64,000 nt of DNA, taken from Flavobacterium saccharophilum (lineage in GTDB: Bacteria > Bacteroidota > Bacteroidia > Flavobacteriales > Flavobacteriaceae). Under the pieces are notes generated by a model. It made no database searches. It saw only the letters and a list, made by a program, of their open reading frames with translations, and was not told the DNA's origin. A program made the position numbers and the translations under genes. Shown here in pieces: positions 42,964 through 52,566 of the stretch. How positions within the stretch are numbered: the stretch's first letter is position 1; every line of letters starts with the position of its first letter. The stretch covers positions 1 to 64,000 of the forward strand of contig NZ_FRBY01000006.1 in the NCBI RefSeq assembly GCF_900142735.1, given 5' to 3'.

Positions 42964-44355
42964 GTGAAAAAATTAATCCTATCACTCGTGTTACTGCCTT
43001 TACTTTCAATTGCACAAAATATTAAAGGCACCGTTGTTTCTGAAAAAACAAACCTTCCAGTAGACGATGTAAATGTTTCAACATTCAATTTTACTACGAC
43101 AACGTTAACAAATGAAAATGGAGAGTTTAACTTCAAATTACCTTCAAATTTTAAAGAAAATGACCTTATAGAGTTTTCTCATATCGGATTTACAACTTTA
43201 AAAATTAATCTTGAAGATTTAAAAAAATTAAAATTTAAAGTTTCTCTTCCAGAGAAAATGGAAAATTTATCGGAGTTGACAATTAGTGCTAATTACGGAT
43301 TAAAATTAAAATCAAAACTTGCTTTTAATACATTGACCCCTTTAAAAAAACCAATTGCCTCTTTTGGATCTTGCATAAAAGATGGCAAAATTTATATTGT
43401 AGGAGGTAATGAAAGTTACGAAACTGATGCTCTAGAAGCTATAAAAGCAAAAAACATCAACTCTGACGATCCTCGGTTTTTAGAAAAATACTTTTTTGAA
43501 ATTGCATATCAAAGTTCATCAATTTCCTATCAACCCGATTTATTAATTTACGATATAGCAAAAGATTCCTGGACAACTTCTGAAATCAAATTCAAAAGAA
43601 GAGCTTTTAACAACCTTAATTATTATGACAATAAGCTTTATGTTTTAGGCGGAAAAAGAATTTCTAAGACTGGAAAATATCAGTATCTGGAAAATGAAAT
43701 TGAAGTATTTGATCTGACTAAACAAAATATCAAAATTGACAAAACCTATCCGCATCAGGCTTCAAATGCAACTTCTTTTTCTTACAATGACAATATTATT
43801 GTCTTAGGAGGCTCTATAAAATCAACAGAAAATGGGCAAAAAGAGTTTACAAACAAGGCGCATCTTTACAACATAACGTCTGGTTATTGGTATGAGCTGG
43901 CAGATATGCCAATTGCAAAAGAAACCGCGGGGACAATAATTGATAATAAAATTTATTTAATTGGAGGAAACAATGGCAAGGCTTTAGCAAACATCGAAAG
44001 CTTTGATTTAACAACTGAAAAATGGGAAACCGAAGGAGAATTGTTTTCTGATTTTGACAACACAGCTGTAACATCCAATAACGGTATCATCTATTTCTTT
44101 GGTGACAGAAAAATGTGTGTTTATGACACAAAGTCAAAACTGCTTAAAGAATATTTAATTGAGCTAAGTGTTAAAGCTTCTGCAATGCACTTTTTTGACA
44201 ATAAATTATATATTGCAGGAGGAAACGCATTTATAAATTACGCGAGTTTATCTACTGCAAATGTATACAGTATAAGTATTGATGAATTTGAAAGTACAAA
44301 ACCAAATAGAATCAAAGTTTTATCGCAAGGATTAAGTTTAGCTAAAAGTAACTAA
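42964..44355 (+). CDS. Secreted Kelch-repeat protein with carboxypeptidase-regulatory-like domain
   Basis: I choose the GTG at 42964: it gives the signal peptide (M)KKLILSLVLLPLLSIAQ, and the ATG codons at 42901 and 42931 are at or upstream of a promoter-like TATCTTTA (42924-42931). After the signal comes a CarboxypepD_reg-like domain (NIKGTVVSEKTNLPVDDVNV), then Kelch units with repeated KIYIVGG/KLYVLGG/KIYLIGG strands, which form a beta-propeller. Such proteins bind ligands or partners; no catalytic residues are seen. It ends before a strong terminator. Confidence 0.82.
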   Translation: MKKLILSLVLLPLLSIAQNIKGTVVSEKTNLPVDDVNVSTFNFTTTTLTNENGEFNFKLPSNFKENDLIEFSHIGFTTLKINLEDLKKLKFKVSLPEKMENLSELTISANYGLKLKSKLAFNTLTPLKKPIASFGSCIKDGKIYIVGGNESYETDALEAIKAKNINSDDPRFLEKYFFEIAYQSSSISYQPDLLIYDIAKDSWTTSEIKFKRRAFNNLNYYDNKLYVLGGKRISKTGKYQYLENEIEVFDLTKQNIKIDKTYPHQASNATSFSYNDNIIVLGGSIKSTENGQKEFTNKAHLYNITSGYWYELADMPIAKETAGTIIDNKIYLIGGNNGKALANIESFDLTTEKWETEGELFSDFDNTAVTSNNGIIYFFGDRKMCVYDTKSKLLKEYLIELSVKASAMHFFDNKLYIAGGNAFINYASLSTANVYSISIDEFESTKPNRIKVLSQGLSLAKSN

Positions 44356-44428
44356 GTAATTGACATACTTAAATTCTAACTTCAAATAAATATATTCATT
44401 TGAATTAATTATCTGGACTCATAAAAAC

Positions 44429-44458
44429 AAAAACGCTCTGTTTTCACAGAGCGTTTTT
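44429..44458. terminator. Bidirectional terminator
   Basis: CGCTCTGT and ACAGAGCG form a perfect 8-bp stem around a TTTC loop with A- and T-runs outside. It separates the Kelch gene from the convergent aconitase gene. Confidence 0.92.
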
Positions 44459-44479
44459 AGTATAATTAAATCTTAAAGA

Positions 44480-46744
44480 TTAAGCTTTTCCAGCAGCAAT
44501 TAAGTTTAATGCAGAACCTGCAACAAACCAGCCAATTTGACCTGCGTTGTAAGTGTGGTTCGCCAGGATAATATCCTTAGTACCATCTGCGTGAAGAAAC
44601 TCTAATGTTAATGGTTTTCCTGGAGCGAACTCCGTTAAATCAGTAAAATTAATAGTGTCATTCTCCTGAATTTTATCATAATCTGCCTCGTTAGCGAAAG
44701 TCAATCCTAAAAGACCTTGTTTTTTAAGGTTAGTTTCGTGGATACGAGCAAAAGATTTCACTAATACTGCTTTAACTCCTAAGAAACGAGGTTCCATAGC
44801 AGCATGCTCACGAGAAGAACCTTCTCCATAATTGTGATCTCCCACAACGATAGAAGGAACTCCAGCCGCTTTATAAGCACGAGCTACAGCAGGAACTGCA
44901 TCATAGTCTCCGGTTAATTGATTTTTAACCGAATTTGTTTTTTGGTTGAATGCATTTACAGCACCAATCAACATATTGTTAGAAATATTATCTAAGTGTC
45001 CACGGAAACGCAACCATGGCCCAGCCATAGAAATATGGTCTGTAGTACATTTTCCGAATGCTTTGATTAATAATTTTGCACCAGTAATGTTTTTACCATC
45101 CCAAGCGTCAAAAGGAGCTAATAATTGCAAACGGTCCGATGTCGGACTCACAACAACCTGAACTCCTGATCCATCTTCAGCAGGAACCTGAAAACCTGGA
45201 TCTTTAACATCAAATCCTCTTGGAGGCAATTCATCTCCGGTTGGAGCTTCAAGCCTTACTTCTTCTCCATCTTCGTTGATTAAAGTATCCGTTAACGGAT
45301 TAAAGCCTAAATCACCAGCAATAGCCATAGCAGTCACCAATTCCGGAGAACCAACAAAAGCTAAAGTATTTGGATTACCATCTGCACGTTTTGAGAAGTT
45401 ACGGTTAAAAGAGTGAACAATGGTATTTCTTTCTTCTTTCTCTGCCCCAGCTCTGTCCCACATACCAATACATGGTCCGCAGGCATTAGCAAAAACAGTA
45501 GCGCCAATTTTCTCAAAAGTATCTATAAATCCATCTCTTTCAATAGTATAACGAACTACTTCAGAGCCTGGAGTAATAGTGAATTGAGATTTAGTTTTTA
45601 AATTTTTAGCACTTACTTGTCTTGCCAAAGAAGCTGCACGAGAAATATCTTCGTAAGAAGAGTTTGTACAAGAACCAATTAAGCCAACCTGAATTTGTAA
45701 TGGCCAGTTATTTTTGATTGCTTCTTCTTTCATTTTAGAAATTGGAGTAGCCAAATCTGGAGTAAATGGTCCGTTTAAGTGTGGTTCTAATTCAGACAGA
45801 TTGATTTCGATAACCTGATCAAAATATTTTTCAGGATTAGCATAAACTTCAGCATCCCCGGTTAAGTAAGAAGCTATTTTATCTGCAGCATCTGCAACAT
45901 CAGCTCTGTTTGTAGAACGTAAGTAACGGCTCATAGAATCATCATAACCAAAAGTTGAAGTTGTAGCTCCAATTTCAGCGCCCATGTTACAAATAGTACC
46001 TTTTCCTGTACAAGACATAGAAGTTGCACCTTCACCAAAATACTCAACAATAGCACCTGTACCACCTTTTACAGTAAGTATACCGGCAACTTTAAGGATA
46101 ACATCTTTAGGAGCAGTCCATCCTGATAATTTACCAGTTAATTTTACTCCAATTAATTTCGGGAATTTAAGTTCCCAAGCCATACCAGACATAACGTCTA
46201 CAGCATCAGCTCCACCAACACCAATTGCTACCATTCCTAAACCACCTGCATTTACAGTATGAGAATCGGTACCAATCATCATTCCACCTGGAAAAGCATA
46301 ATTTTCAAGTACTACCTGGTGAATAATTCCTGCTCCTGGCTTCCAGAAACCAATTCCGTATTTATTAGAAACTGACGATAAGAAATCGAAAACTTCGTTA
46401 CTTTGTGTTTTTGCTCTGGCCAAATCGGTTGCAGCATCTACTTTTGCCTGAATCAGGTGATCACAGTGCACTGTTGTAGGAACTGCTACTTTAGGCTTTC
46501 CAGCGTGCATAAATTGCAGTAATGCCATTTGAGCAGTTGCATCCTGACATGCTACACGATCTGGTGCAAAATCAACATAATCAACTCCTCTTCCAAACGC
46601 CTTCGTCGGATTTCCATCCCAAAGGTGATTGTACAAAATTTTCTCCGTTAAGGTAAGTGGACGACCTACAATCTCGCGTGCTTTGTCAACACGACCAGGC
46701 ATGTTCTCATACACTTTTTTAATCATTTCAATATCAAAAGCCAT
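44480..46744 (-). CDS. Aconitate hydratase, mitochondrial-like type
   Basis: Aconitase of the TCA cycle, converting citrate to isocitrate through a 4Fe-4S cluster. I start at 46744 (MAFDIEMIKKVYENM), where the family begins; the extra 16 residues of the longer frame are unlike it. The 754-residue protein has GSCTNSS and ACGPCIG, the cluster cysteines. Length and motifs match mitochondrial-type aconitase, not the larger AcnA. It follows acnB on the same strand with a terminator between, so the two are probably separately transcribed. Confidence 0.95.
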   Translation of the reverse strand: MAFDIEMIKKVYENMPGRVDKAREIVGRPLTLTEKILYNHLWDGNPTKAFGRGVDYVDFAPDRVACQDATAQMALLQFMHAGKPKVAVPTTVHCDHLIQAKVDAATDLARAKTQSNEVFDFLSSVSNKYGIGFWKPGAGIIHQVVLENYAFPGGMMIGTDSHTVNAGGLGMVAIGVGGADAVDVMSGMAWELKFPKLIGVKLTGKLSGWTAPKDVILKVAGILTVKGGTGAIVEYFGEGATSMSCTGKGTICNMGAEIGATTSTFGYDDSMSRYLRSTNRADVADAADKIASYLTGDAEVYANPEKYFDQVIEINLSELEPHLNGPFTPDLATPISKMKEEAIKNNWPLQIQVGLIGSCTNSSYEDISRAASLARQVSAKNLKTKSQFTITPGSEVVRYTIERDGFIDTFEKIGATVFANACGPCIGMWDRAGAEKEERNTIVHSFNRNFSKRADGNPNTLAFVGSPELVTAMAIAGDLGFNPLTDTLINEDGEEVRLEAPTGDELPPRGFDVKDPGFQVPAEDGSGVQVVVSPTSDRLQLLAPFDAWDGKNITGAKLLIKAFGKCTTDHISMAGPWLRFRGHLDNISNNMLIGAVNAFNQKTNSVKNQLTGDYDAVPAVARAYKAAGVPSIVVGDHNYGEGSSREHAAMEPRFLGVKAVLVKSFARIHETNLKKQGLLGLTFANEADYDKIQENDTINFTDLTEFAPGKPLTLEFLHADGTKDIILANHTYNAGQIGWFVAGSALNLIAAGKA

Positions 46745-46814
46745 AAGTATAATTGTTTTTGTTTTTTTTATTTTGAACATGACAAGATACAAAAAATAGA
46801 GTAGCCATAAAAGA

Positions 46815-46841
46815 AAAAGCCCGAGAATAACTCGGGCTTTT
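46815..46841. terminator. Terminator of acnB
   Basis: AAAAGCCCGAG and CTCGGGCTTTT pair perfectly around AATAA. It lies 25 bp past the acnB stop on the minus strand, before the second aconitase gene. Confidence 0.93.
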
Positions 46842-46865
46842 GCATATAATTAACTAATCTGATGA

Positions 46866-49637
46866 TTACATAACTAATAATTTATGAGAAGGTGCAAATC
46901 TGGTCAAATTGATACCATCTACTGCAGCAGTATATTCATCTAAAGTAGGAGTTCTACCAAGGATTGTAGACAATACTACAACCGGTGTAGAAGAAAGCAA
47001 TGACTCTCCTTTTTTACCTTCAGTATCCTCAACAACTCTTCCCTGGAAAAGACGCGTTGAAGTTGCCATTACAGTATCTCCTTTTGCAGCTTTTTCCTGA
47101 TTACCCATACAAAGATTACATCCTGGACGCTCTAAATACAACATTTTCTCATACTCTGTACGTGCAGCACCTTTAGGAGCGTTATCATCAAATTCGAAAC
47201 CTGAGTATTTTTGTAAAACTTCCCAGTCTCCTTCAGCTTTAAGCTCATCTACGATGTTATAGGTTGGAGGTGCAACAACAAGTGGCGCTTTAAACTCAAC
47301 CTTCCCGTGTAGATTTTCTATATTTTTAAGCATCTGAGCAAGGATTTTCATATCTCCTTTATGAACCATGCAAGAACCAATAAATCCAAGATCTACTTTT
47401 TTATCTCCTCCATAAAAAGATAAAGGCCTGATAGTATCGTGAGTATATCTTTTAGAAACATCAACATTATTTACATCCGGATCAGCAATCATTGGTTCGA
47501 TGATTTGATCAAGATCAACAACAACTTCAGCATAATACTTAGCATTTGCATCTGGTGTTAAAGCTGGTTTCTCTGCCGATTTAATCTCCGAAATTCTCTT
47601 ATCTGCTTTATTAATTAATCCCTGAAGAACTTGTTTATGATTGTCCATTCCTTTGTCAATCATGATCTGAATTCTTCCTTTTGCAATCTCTAATGATTCA
47701 ATCAAAGTATCATCTTCAGAAATACAAATAGAGGCTTTTGCTTTCATTTCTGCAGTCCAGTCTGTAAAAGTAAAGGCCTGGTCAGCAGTAAGAGTTCCTA
47801 GATGAACCTCGATAATTCTACCCTGGAATACGTTTTCACCACCAAACTTTTTAAGCATTTGTGATTGAGTAGCATGAACCACATCACGGAAATCCATATA
47901 CCCTTTCATTTCTCCAACAAAAGTCACTTTTACTGATTCTGGGATTGGCATTGAAGCTTCTCCAGTAGCCAATGCAAGAGCAACAGTTCCTGAGTCTGCA
48001 CCAAAAGCAACACCTTTAGACATTCTTGTATGAGAGTCTCCACCAATAATGATAGCCCACTCGTCTATTGTAATATCATTAAGAACTTTATGAATTACGT
48101 CAGTCATTGAATGATAAACGCCTTTCGGGTCACGAGCTGTGATTAATCCGAAATCGTTCATGAATTTCATCAATTTTGGAATATTTGCCTGAGCTTTTTT
48201 ATCCCAAACTGAAGCTGTATGACAACCTGATTGATAAGCACCGTCAACGATTGGCGAAATAACTGTAGCAGCCATAGATTCTAATTCCTGAGCTGTCATA
48301 AGACCAGTCGTATCTTGCGAACCTACAATATTTACTTCTACGCGAACGTCAGATCCAGCGTGCAATACTTTACCTGGAGCAATTCCGACAGCATTTTTGT
48401 TGAAGATTTTCTCTACTGCAGTAAGACCTTGCCCTTCAATAGAAATCTCTTTTGATGGAGCAAATACTAGAGGAGCTTCTACATCTAAAACTTTCGCCGC
48501 TAATGTCTGAAGTTTTTTACCGAATACAATTGCGTATGATCCGCCAGCTTTAATGAATTCCATTTTTTGAGGCGTAAATGCCTTAGAAATGTCAATTAAT
48601 TCTTTATCGCCGTTATAAAGTTTCTTCGTTTTTGTGTTTATTGTAAGTACAGTTCCGGTAGCTACAGAATAGGCTTCTTCCAGAATTGGCTCATTATTCT
48701 CATTACGAATAACATTACCTTCTGCATCTACTTTTTTAACCCAGTTTTTAAGATCCAAACCAATACCACCTGTAACATCTACAGTTGTTAAGAAAATTGG
48801 TGAAATACCATTTGTTCCTGCAACAATTGGAGCAATATTGATAAATGGAACATATGGACTTGCTTGCTTACCTGTCCAAAGTGCCACGTTGTTAACACCT
48901 GACATTCTTGATGAACCTACACCCATCGTACCTTTCTCAGCAATCAACATAACACTAGCGTCAGGATGTTTTGCTTGTAATGCCTGAATTTCCTCTTGTG
49001 CCTGAGGAGTGATCATACATTTACCATGAAGTTCACGGTCAGAACGCGAGTGAGCCTGATTACCCGGAGATAGTAAATCTGTAGAAATATCACCTTCTCC
49101 AGCGATAAAAGTGACTACTTTAATTTCTTCAACTACTTCTGGTAATGCAGTAAAAAATTCTGCTTTGGCATAACTTTCAAGGATTTCTCTTGCGATTGCG
49201 TTATCATTTTTAAACGCTTCTTTTAGACGATCTGTATCTGCCTCATAAAGGTAAACTTGTGTCTTAAGAACATTTGCTGCTTCTTTTGCAATAGCAGTAT
49301 TATTACCAAGCGCTAGGTCTAGCAATACTTCAATAGAAGGTCCACCTTTCATGTGTGATAATAACTCAAAAGCAAAAGCAGGTGTTATTTCTTTAACCTC
49401 GAATTGACCAAGAATAATTTCTTTTAAAAATTTAGCTTTCAGACCAGCAGCACTAGTAGTTCCTGGTACAACATTATAAATAAAGAAGTTAAGAGAATCT
49501 TCTCTGTACTCATTATTCAAATCTTTAATTTGCTCGATGATATCACTTAATAATTCTGCACCATCGATTGGCTTTGGGTGAAGCCCTTGTGTTTTTCTTT
49601 CTCCAATTTCTTGGATGTAATCCTTATAAATGTTCAT
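46866..49637 (-). CDS. acnB: Bifunctional aconitate hydratase 2 / 2-methylisocitrate dehydratase
   Basis: AcnB, the other structural class of aconitase, with an N-terminal HEAT-like domain that regulates assembly. The 923-residue protein shows the cluster ligands in GFIGSCMVHKGD and PGCNLCMGNQ, and the conserved RSDRELHGKCM and GSSRMSGVNN motifs. It can act in the TCA and 2-methylcitrate cycles. Length is slightly above that of typical AcnB (about 865). It is followed by a terminator and a mitochondrial-type aconitase, giving the genome two aconitases side by side. Confidence 0.96.
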   Translation of the reverse strand: MNIYKDYIQEIGERKTQGLHPKPIDGAELLSDIIEQIKDLNNEYREDSLNFFIYNVVPGTTSAAGLKAKFLKEIILGQFEVKEITPAFAFELLSHMKGGPSIEVLLDLALGNNTAIAKEAANVLKTQVYLYEADTDRLKEAFKNDNAIAREILESYAKAEFFTALPEVVEEIKVVTFIAGEGDISTDLLSPGNQAHSRSDRELHGKCMITPQAQEEIQALQAKHPDASVMLIAEKGTMGVGSSRMSGVNNVALWTGKQASPYVPFINIAPIVAGTNGISPIFLTTVDVTGGIGLDLKNWVKKVDAEGNVIRNENNEPILEEAYSVATGTVLTINTKTKKLYNGDKELIDISKAFTPQKMEFIKAGGSYAIVFGKKLQTLAAKVLDVEAPLVFAPSKEISIEGQGLTAVEKIFNKNAVGIAPGKVLHAGSDVRVEVNIVGSQDTTGLMTAQELESMAATVISPIVDGAYQSGCHTASVWDKKAQANIPKLMKFMNDFGLITARDPKGVYHSMTDVIHKVLNDITIDEWAIIIGGDSHTRMSKGVAFGADSGTVALALATGEASMPIPESVKVTFVGEMKGYMDFRDVVHATQSQMLKKFGGENVFQGRIIEVHLGTLTADQAFTFTDWTAEMKAKASICISEDDTLIESLEIAKGRIQIMIDKGMDNHKQVLQGLINKADKRISEIKSAEKPALTPDANAKYYAEVVVDLDQIIEPMIADPDVNNVDVSKRYTHDTIRPLSFYGGDKKVDLGFIGSCMVHKGDMKILAQMLKNIENLHGKVEFKAPLVVAPPTYNIVDELKAEGDWEVLQKYSGFEFDDNAPKGAARTEYEKMLYLERPGCNLCMGNQEKAAKGDTVMATSTRLFQGRVVEDTEGKKGESLLSSTPVVVLSTILGRTPTLDEYTAAVDGINLTRFAPSHKLLVM

Positions 49638-50070
49638 AATGGAGGTATTTTCTAGGTATTTTTATTTTTTTGTTCGCAAATTTAGCTATTAAAGCCGAGA
49701 ATTAAAAAAAATATAATAGAAGTCGACTTTTTAAAAATTATTATTGTTAAAAAACGATTTTGACCGCCTGTTTTTGTCAAAATATCAATTTTATATTAAA
49801 ATAATGAATTATTGGTATTTTAAAATCTTTTCTTTAACAAAGTCGAAATTTGTTGTTACAAACGAAGTGAGATTTTACCTCGTTTTTCGCTAAGAATCTT
49901 TCTAAATAAGAATTTATAACGTTATAGTTGTGTTTTTTCCTTCTTTTTAAACATAATCCGGAAGCAATTGATTCTCTAAAAAAAGCTTTCAAAAAAAATG
50001 AAACAAAAATCTTGTAATTCAAAATTTCTATTAACTTTGTAATTCAAAGTACTTTTAAATAAATATAACT
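49638..50070. other. 433-bp divergent intergenic region
   Basis: No gene is seen; a 62-residue minus-strand frame at 49834-50022 has no support. On the acnB side a minus-strand -7 TAAATTTG lies at 49677-49684 (no matching -33 TTG at normal spacing). On the other side is the full promoter at 50012-50039. The middle is AT-rich without strong hairpins. Confidence 0.6.
50012..50039 (+). promoter_or_regulatory. Promoter of the XrtN operon
   Basis: TTG (50012-50014), 17-bp spacer and TAACTTTG (50032-50039) match the Bacteroidota consensus; the start would fall about 25 bp before the ATG at 50071. Confidence 0.75.
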
Positions 50071-52566
50071 ATGAGATACAAAATAGAAGTTTTAGATTCT
50101 TATACTCAAAAACCAGGAGTATTAATTAGCTTAGTTGTCACACTTTTCAGCGCCCTTTTACTTGTCAGTTCTCTGGTAAGTCGAGAATTTCATTTTTATA
50201 ATTCTGAGTCTATCGCTGTGCCGAGTTTAATATTTGAATTTGTTTACGGAACCGTACTTTCTTTTTTAATTTTAAGAAATAAAGAAACCTACATTCATCT
50301 TACTTCCTTTTTAATATTGAATTGGTTTATTGGTTGTTTTTGCCTTAATACTTTAATTCCAATTTTCCAGGATTTGCCTATTTGGGTATATGTAGCAACT
50401 TTTACTTTCTGTATTTCTAATTTCTTTATTTACAGAAACTCAGACGAAAGCGCAAATACTCCTTATTACTTTTTCCTTAATGGACTTTCTTTCACCATAA
50501 TACTATACTTCGCACTATATCTTATTCCGGCTATGCCTTATTCCTTTATTGGAATTATTGCATTAGGATTAGGGTTTTATGGTTTGGTTCCCGCTTTGGT
50601 TATCATCATTCATACATTAACTGTTCTTCGATATTTAACACGAAATCGCATTTATTTCATTTCCTTCGGCGCCGGATTTTCAATTATCATAGTCAGTTTA
50701 ATGGTCTTCACAATAGGATTAAATATTGAAAGCAATAAAATAGCAAAAACCGCAATGGTCAAATCCTTTAGCAATGATGATGATTTACCTAATTATATTG
50801 CCGTTTCACAAAATCTAAAACCTAATTTTTTTAATGAAATACTATTAAAGAAGAATATTGTTTATACAGGACCTGATAATTTCTTTTCATTTGACAATTT
50901 TAATTCCTTTAGCAATCAACAATTCAACGAAAGAAAAACGCACAATCCTTTTATTAGTATTGCCTATTTATTTTGTAAAGATCTTGGTCTGAGCAATGAT
51001 GATAAAATAAATATCCTGAAATCTAATTTTGACAAAAGATTAGAAACTGAGGAACAATTATGGAGCGGTGAAAATCTCTTTACCAAAAGCATTAAAGAAG
51101 ATGTAAAAATTTATTCTGATTCTCGGTTAGCTTATACTGAAATCACAATGAATATTGCTGCCGCAGAAAATTCAAGACGAGATCAGGAAGCTATTTATTC
51201 TTTTCAATTACCTGAAGGATCCGTTGCTACTTCACTTTCTCTTTGGGTAAACGGAATTGAGAGAAAAGGTATTTTAACAACTAAAGAAAAAGCGAAAAAA
51301 GCCTACAATCAGATTGTTGGGGTAGAATACCGTGATCCATCATTGATGCAATGGAAAGAAGGAAACAAAGTTGTGGTAAGAGTTTTTCCGATAAACAATA
51401 AAACTCCAAGAACTTTTAAATGTGGTTTTACAACTCCACTAAAAGTTGAAGATAACCTAATGAACTATCAGAGCCTTTCTATAAAAGGTCCGAATATTTC
51501 AAATGCTGAAACAATTTCAAGAATCCAGATAGTTGGAAATACAAAAATTGAAACCAGCAAAGACTTCGAACTCAAAAATGGATTTTATATAAATCAATCA
51601 AAAGGACTGGACGATTGGCACGCAAATATGCCTTTAAACAAAATTCGTTCTAATTCGTTTGCCTGGAAAAACAAGGTTTATGAAGTTAAAGACATTGAGA
51701 AAACCGTTATTCCTTTTATTCCTTCTGAAATTATTCTCGATTTAAACACCAATTGGACTATCAAGCAAATCGAGTCTTTTGTAAATCTTGATAAAAAAAA
51801 TATGTACGTTTTTATTAATGGCCAAAAAACAGCAATCAATAAAGAGAATTTCAAAGCCGTTCAGCTAGACTTTGAAGACTTTCACTACTCCCTATTACCA
51901 CTTTATAAATTAGCAAAAAACAGTTTGATCATTACAAAATCAGGAACATTTTCAGCCAATTTTGAAGATTTGGAGAACTCAAATTACTTAAAAAAAATTA
52001 AAACAGAAACCAAAGAAAGAAACATCAAGGTTATTAACATTTCCGCTAATATAAACCCATTTTGGCAGACTGTTAAAGAGCAAAAATATGTAGATTACTT
52101 TCAGACGAGTTTAAAAAACAGCTTAAAAATGATTGAGCAACATCAATTCATTTTGTTTAAATCGGCAAAAAACACAGTAAATATTGAACCTGCACAAATT
52201 TCTATTCAGGAAAACATAAAAGATAGTATTTTAAAAAGTAATGGCACCAATCATATTTACAGAATGTATGCATTTGGAAAAGTCCTGGAAGAACATGTGG
52301 AAATTCAAGGAGACACTTTGGCTAATAATCAATATGTTGAATTAGCAAAAGACGCTAATATCGTTACTCCAGTTTCTTCCTTAATTGTACTGGAAACGGA
52401 TGAAGATTATAAAAAGAATGGTATTGAGAAAAATGTAAATACATTAGGAAATGCTTCGATAAACAATGACGGTTCGGTTCCGGAACCACATGAATGGCTT
52501 TTAATTATCATAGGAAGTATAACACTTTACTTCTATTATAGAAAAAATAAAAAACAGACTATTTAA
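50071..52566 (+). CDS. XrtN-system VIT-domain protein with PEP-type sorting tail
   Basis: This 831-residue protein is the likely substrate of the exosortase encoded next to it. It begins with about seven membrane helices (to residue ~235). It has a VIT-type domain at about 350-480 (YSFQLPEGSVATSLSLWVNG; KAKKAYNQIVGVEYRDPSLM). It ends with VPEPHEWLL (Pro804-Glu805-Pro806), a hydrophobic segment and the basic tail YYRKNKK, the tripartite layout of PEP-CTERM sorting signals. In known systems the exosortase cuts the tail and anchors the protein to an outer-surface carrier. What the protein does is unknown. Its stop is directly followed by the exosortase start. Confidence 0.88.
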   Translation: MRYKIEVLDSYTQKPGVLISLVVTLFSALLLVSSLVSREFHFYNSESIAVPSLIFEFVYGTVLSFLILRNKETYIHLTSFLILNWFIGCFCLNTLIPIFQDLPIWVYVATFTFCISNFFIYRNSDESANTPYYFFLNGLSFTIILYFALYLIPAMPYSFIGIIALGLGFYGLVPALVIIIHTLTVLRYLTRNRIYFISFGAGFSIIIVSLMVFTIGLNIESNKIAKTAMVKSFSNDDDLPNYIAVSQNLKPNFFNEILLKKNIVYTGPDNFFSFDNFNSFSNQQFNERKTHNPFISIAYLFCKDLGLSNDDKINILKSNFDKRLETEEQLWSGENLFTKSIKEDVKIYSDSRLAYTEITMNIAAAENSRRDQEAIYSFQLPEGSVATSLSLWVNGIERKGILTTKEKAKKAYNQIVGVEYRDPSLMQWKEGNKVVVRVFPINNKTPRTFKCGFTTPLKVEDNLMNYQSLSIKGPNISNAETISRIQIVGNTKIETSKDFELKNGFYINQSKGLDDWHANMPLNKIRSNSFAWKNKVYEVKDIEKTVIPFIPSEIILDLNTNWTIKQIESFVNLDKKNMYVFINGQKTAINKENFKAVQLDFEDFHYSLLPLYKLAKNSLIITKSGTFSANFEDLENSNYLKKIKTETKERNIKVINISANINPFWQTVKEQKYVDYFQTSLKNSLKMIEQHQFILFKSAKNTVNIEPAQISIQENIKDSILKSNGTNHIYRMYAFGKVLEEHVEIQGDTLANNQYVELAKDANIVTPVSSLIVLETDEDYKKNGIEKNVNTLGNASINNDGSVPEPHEWLLIIIGSITLYFYYRKNKKQTI

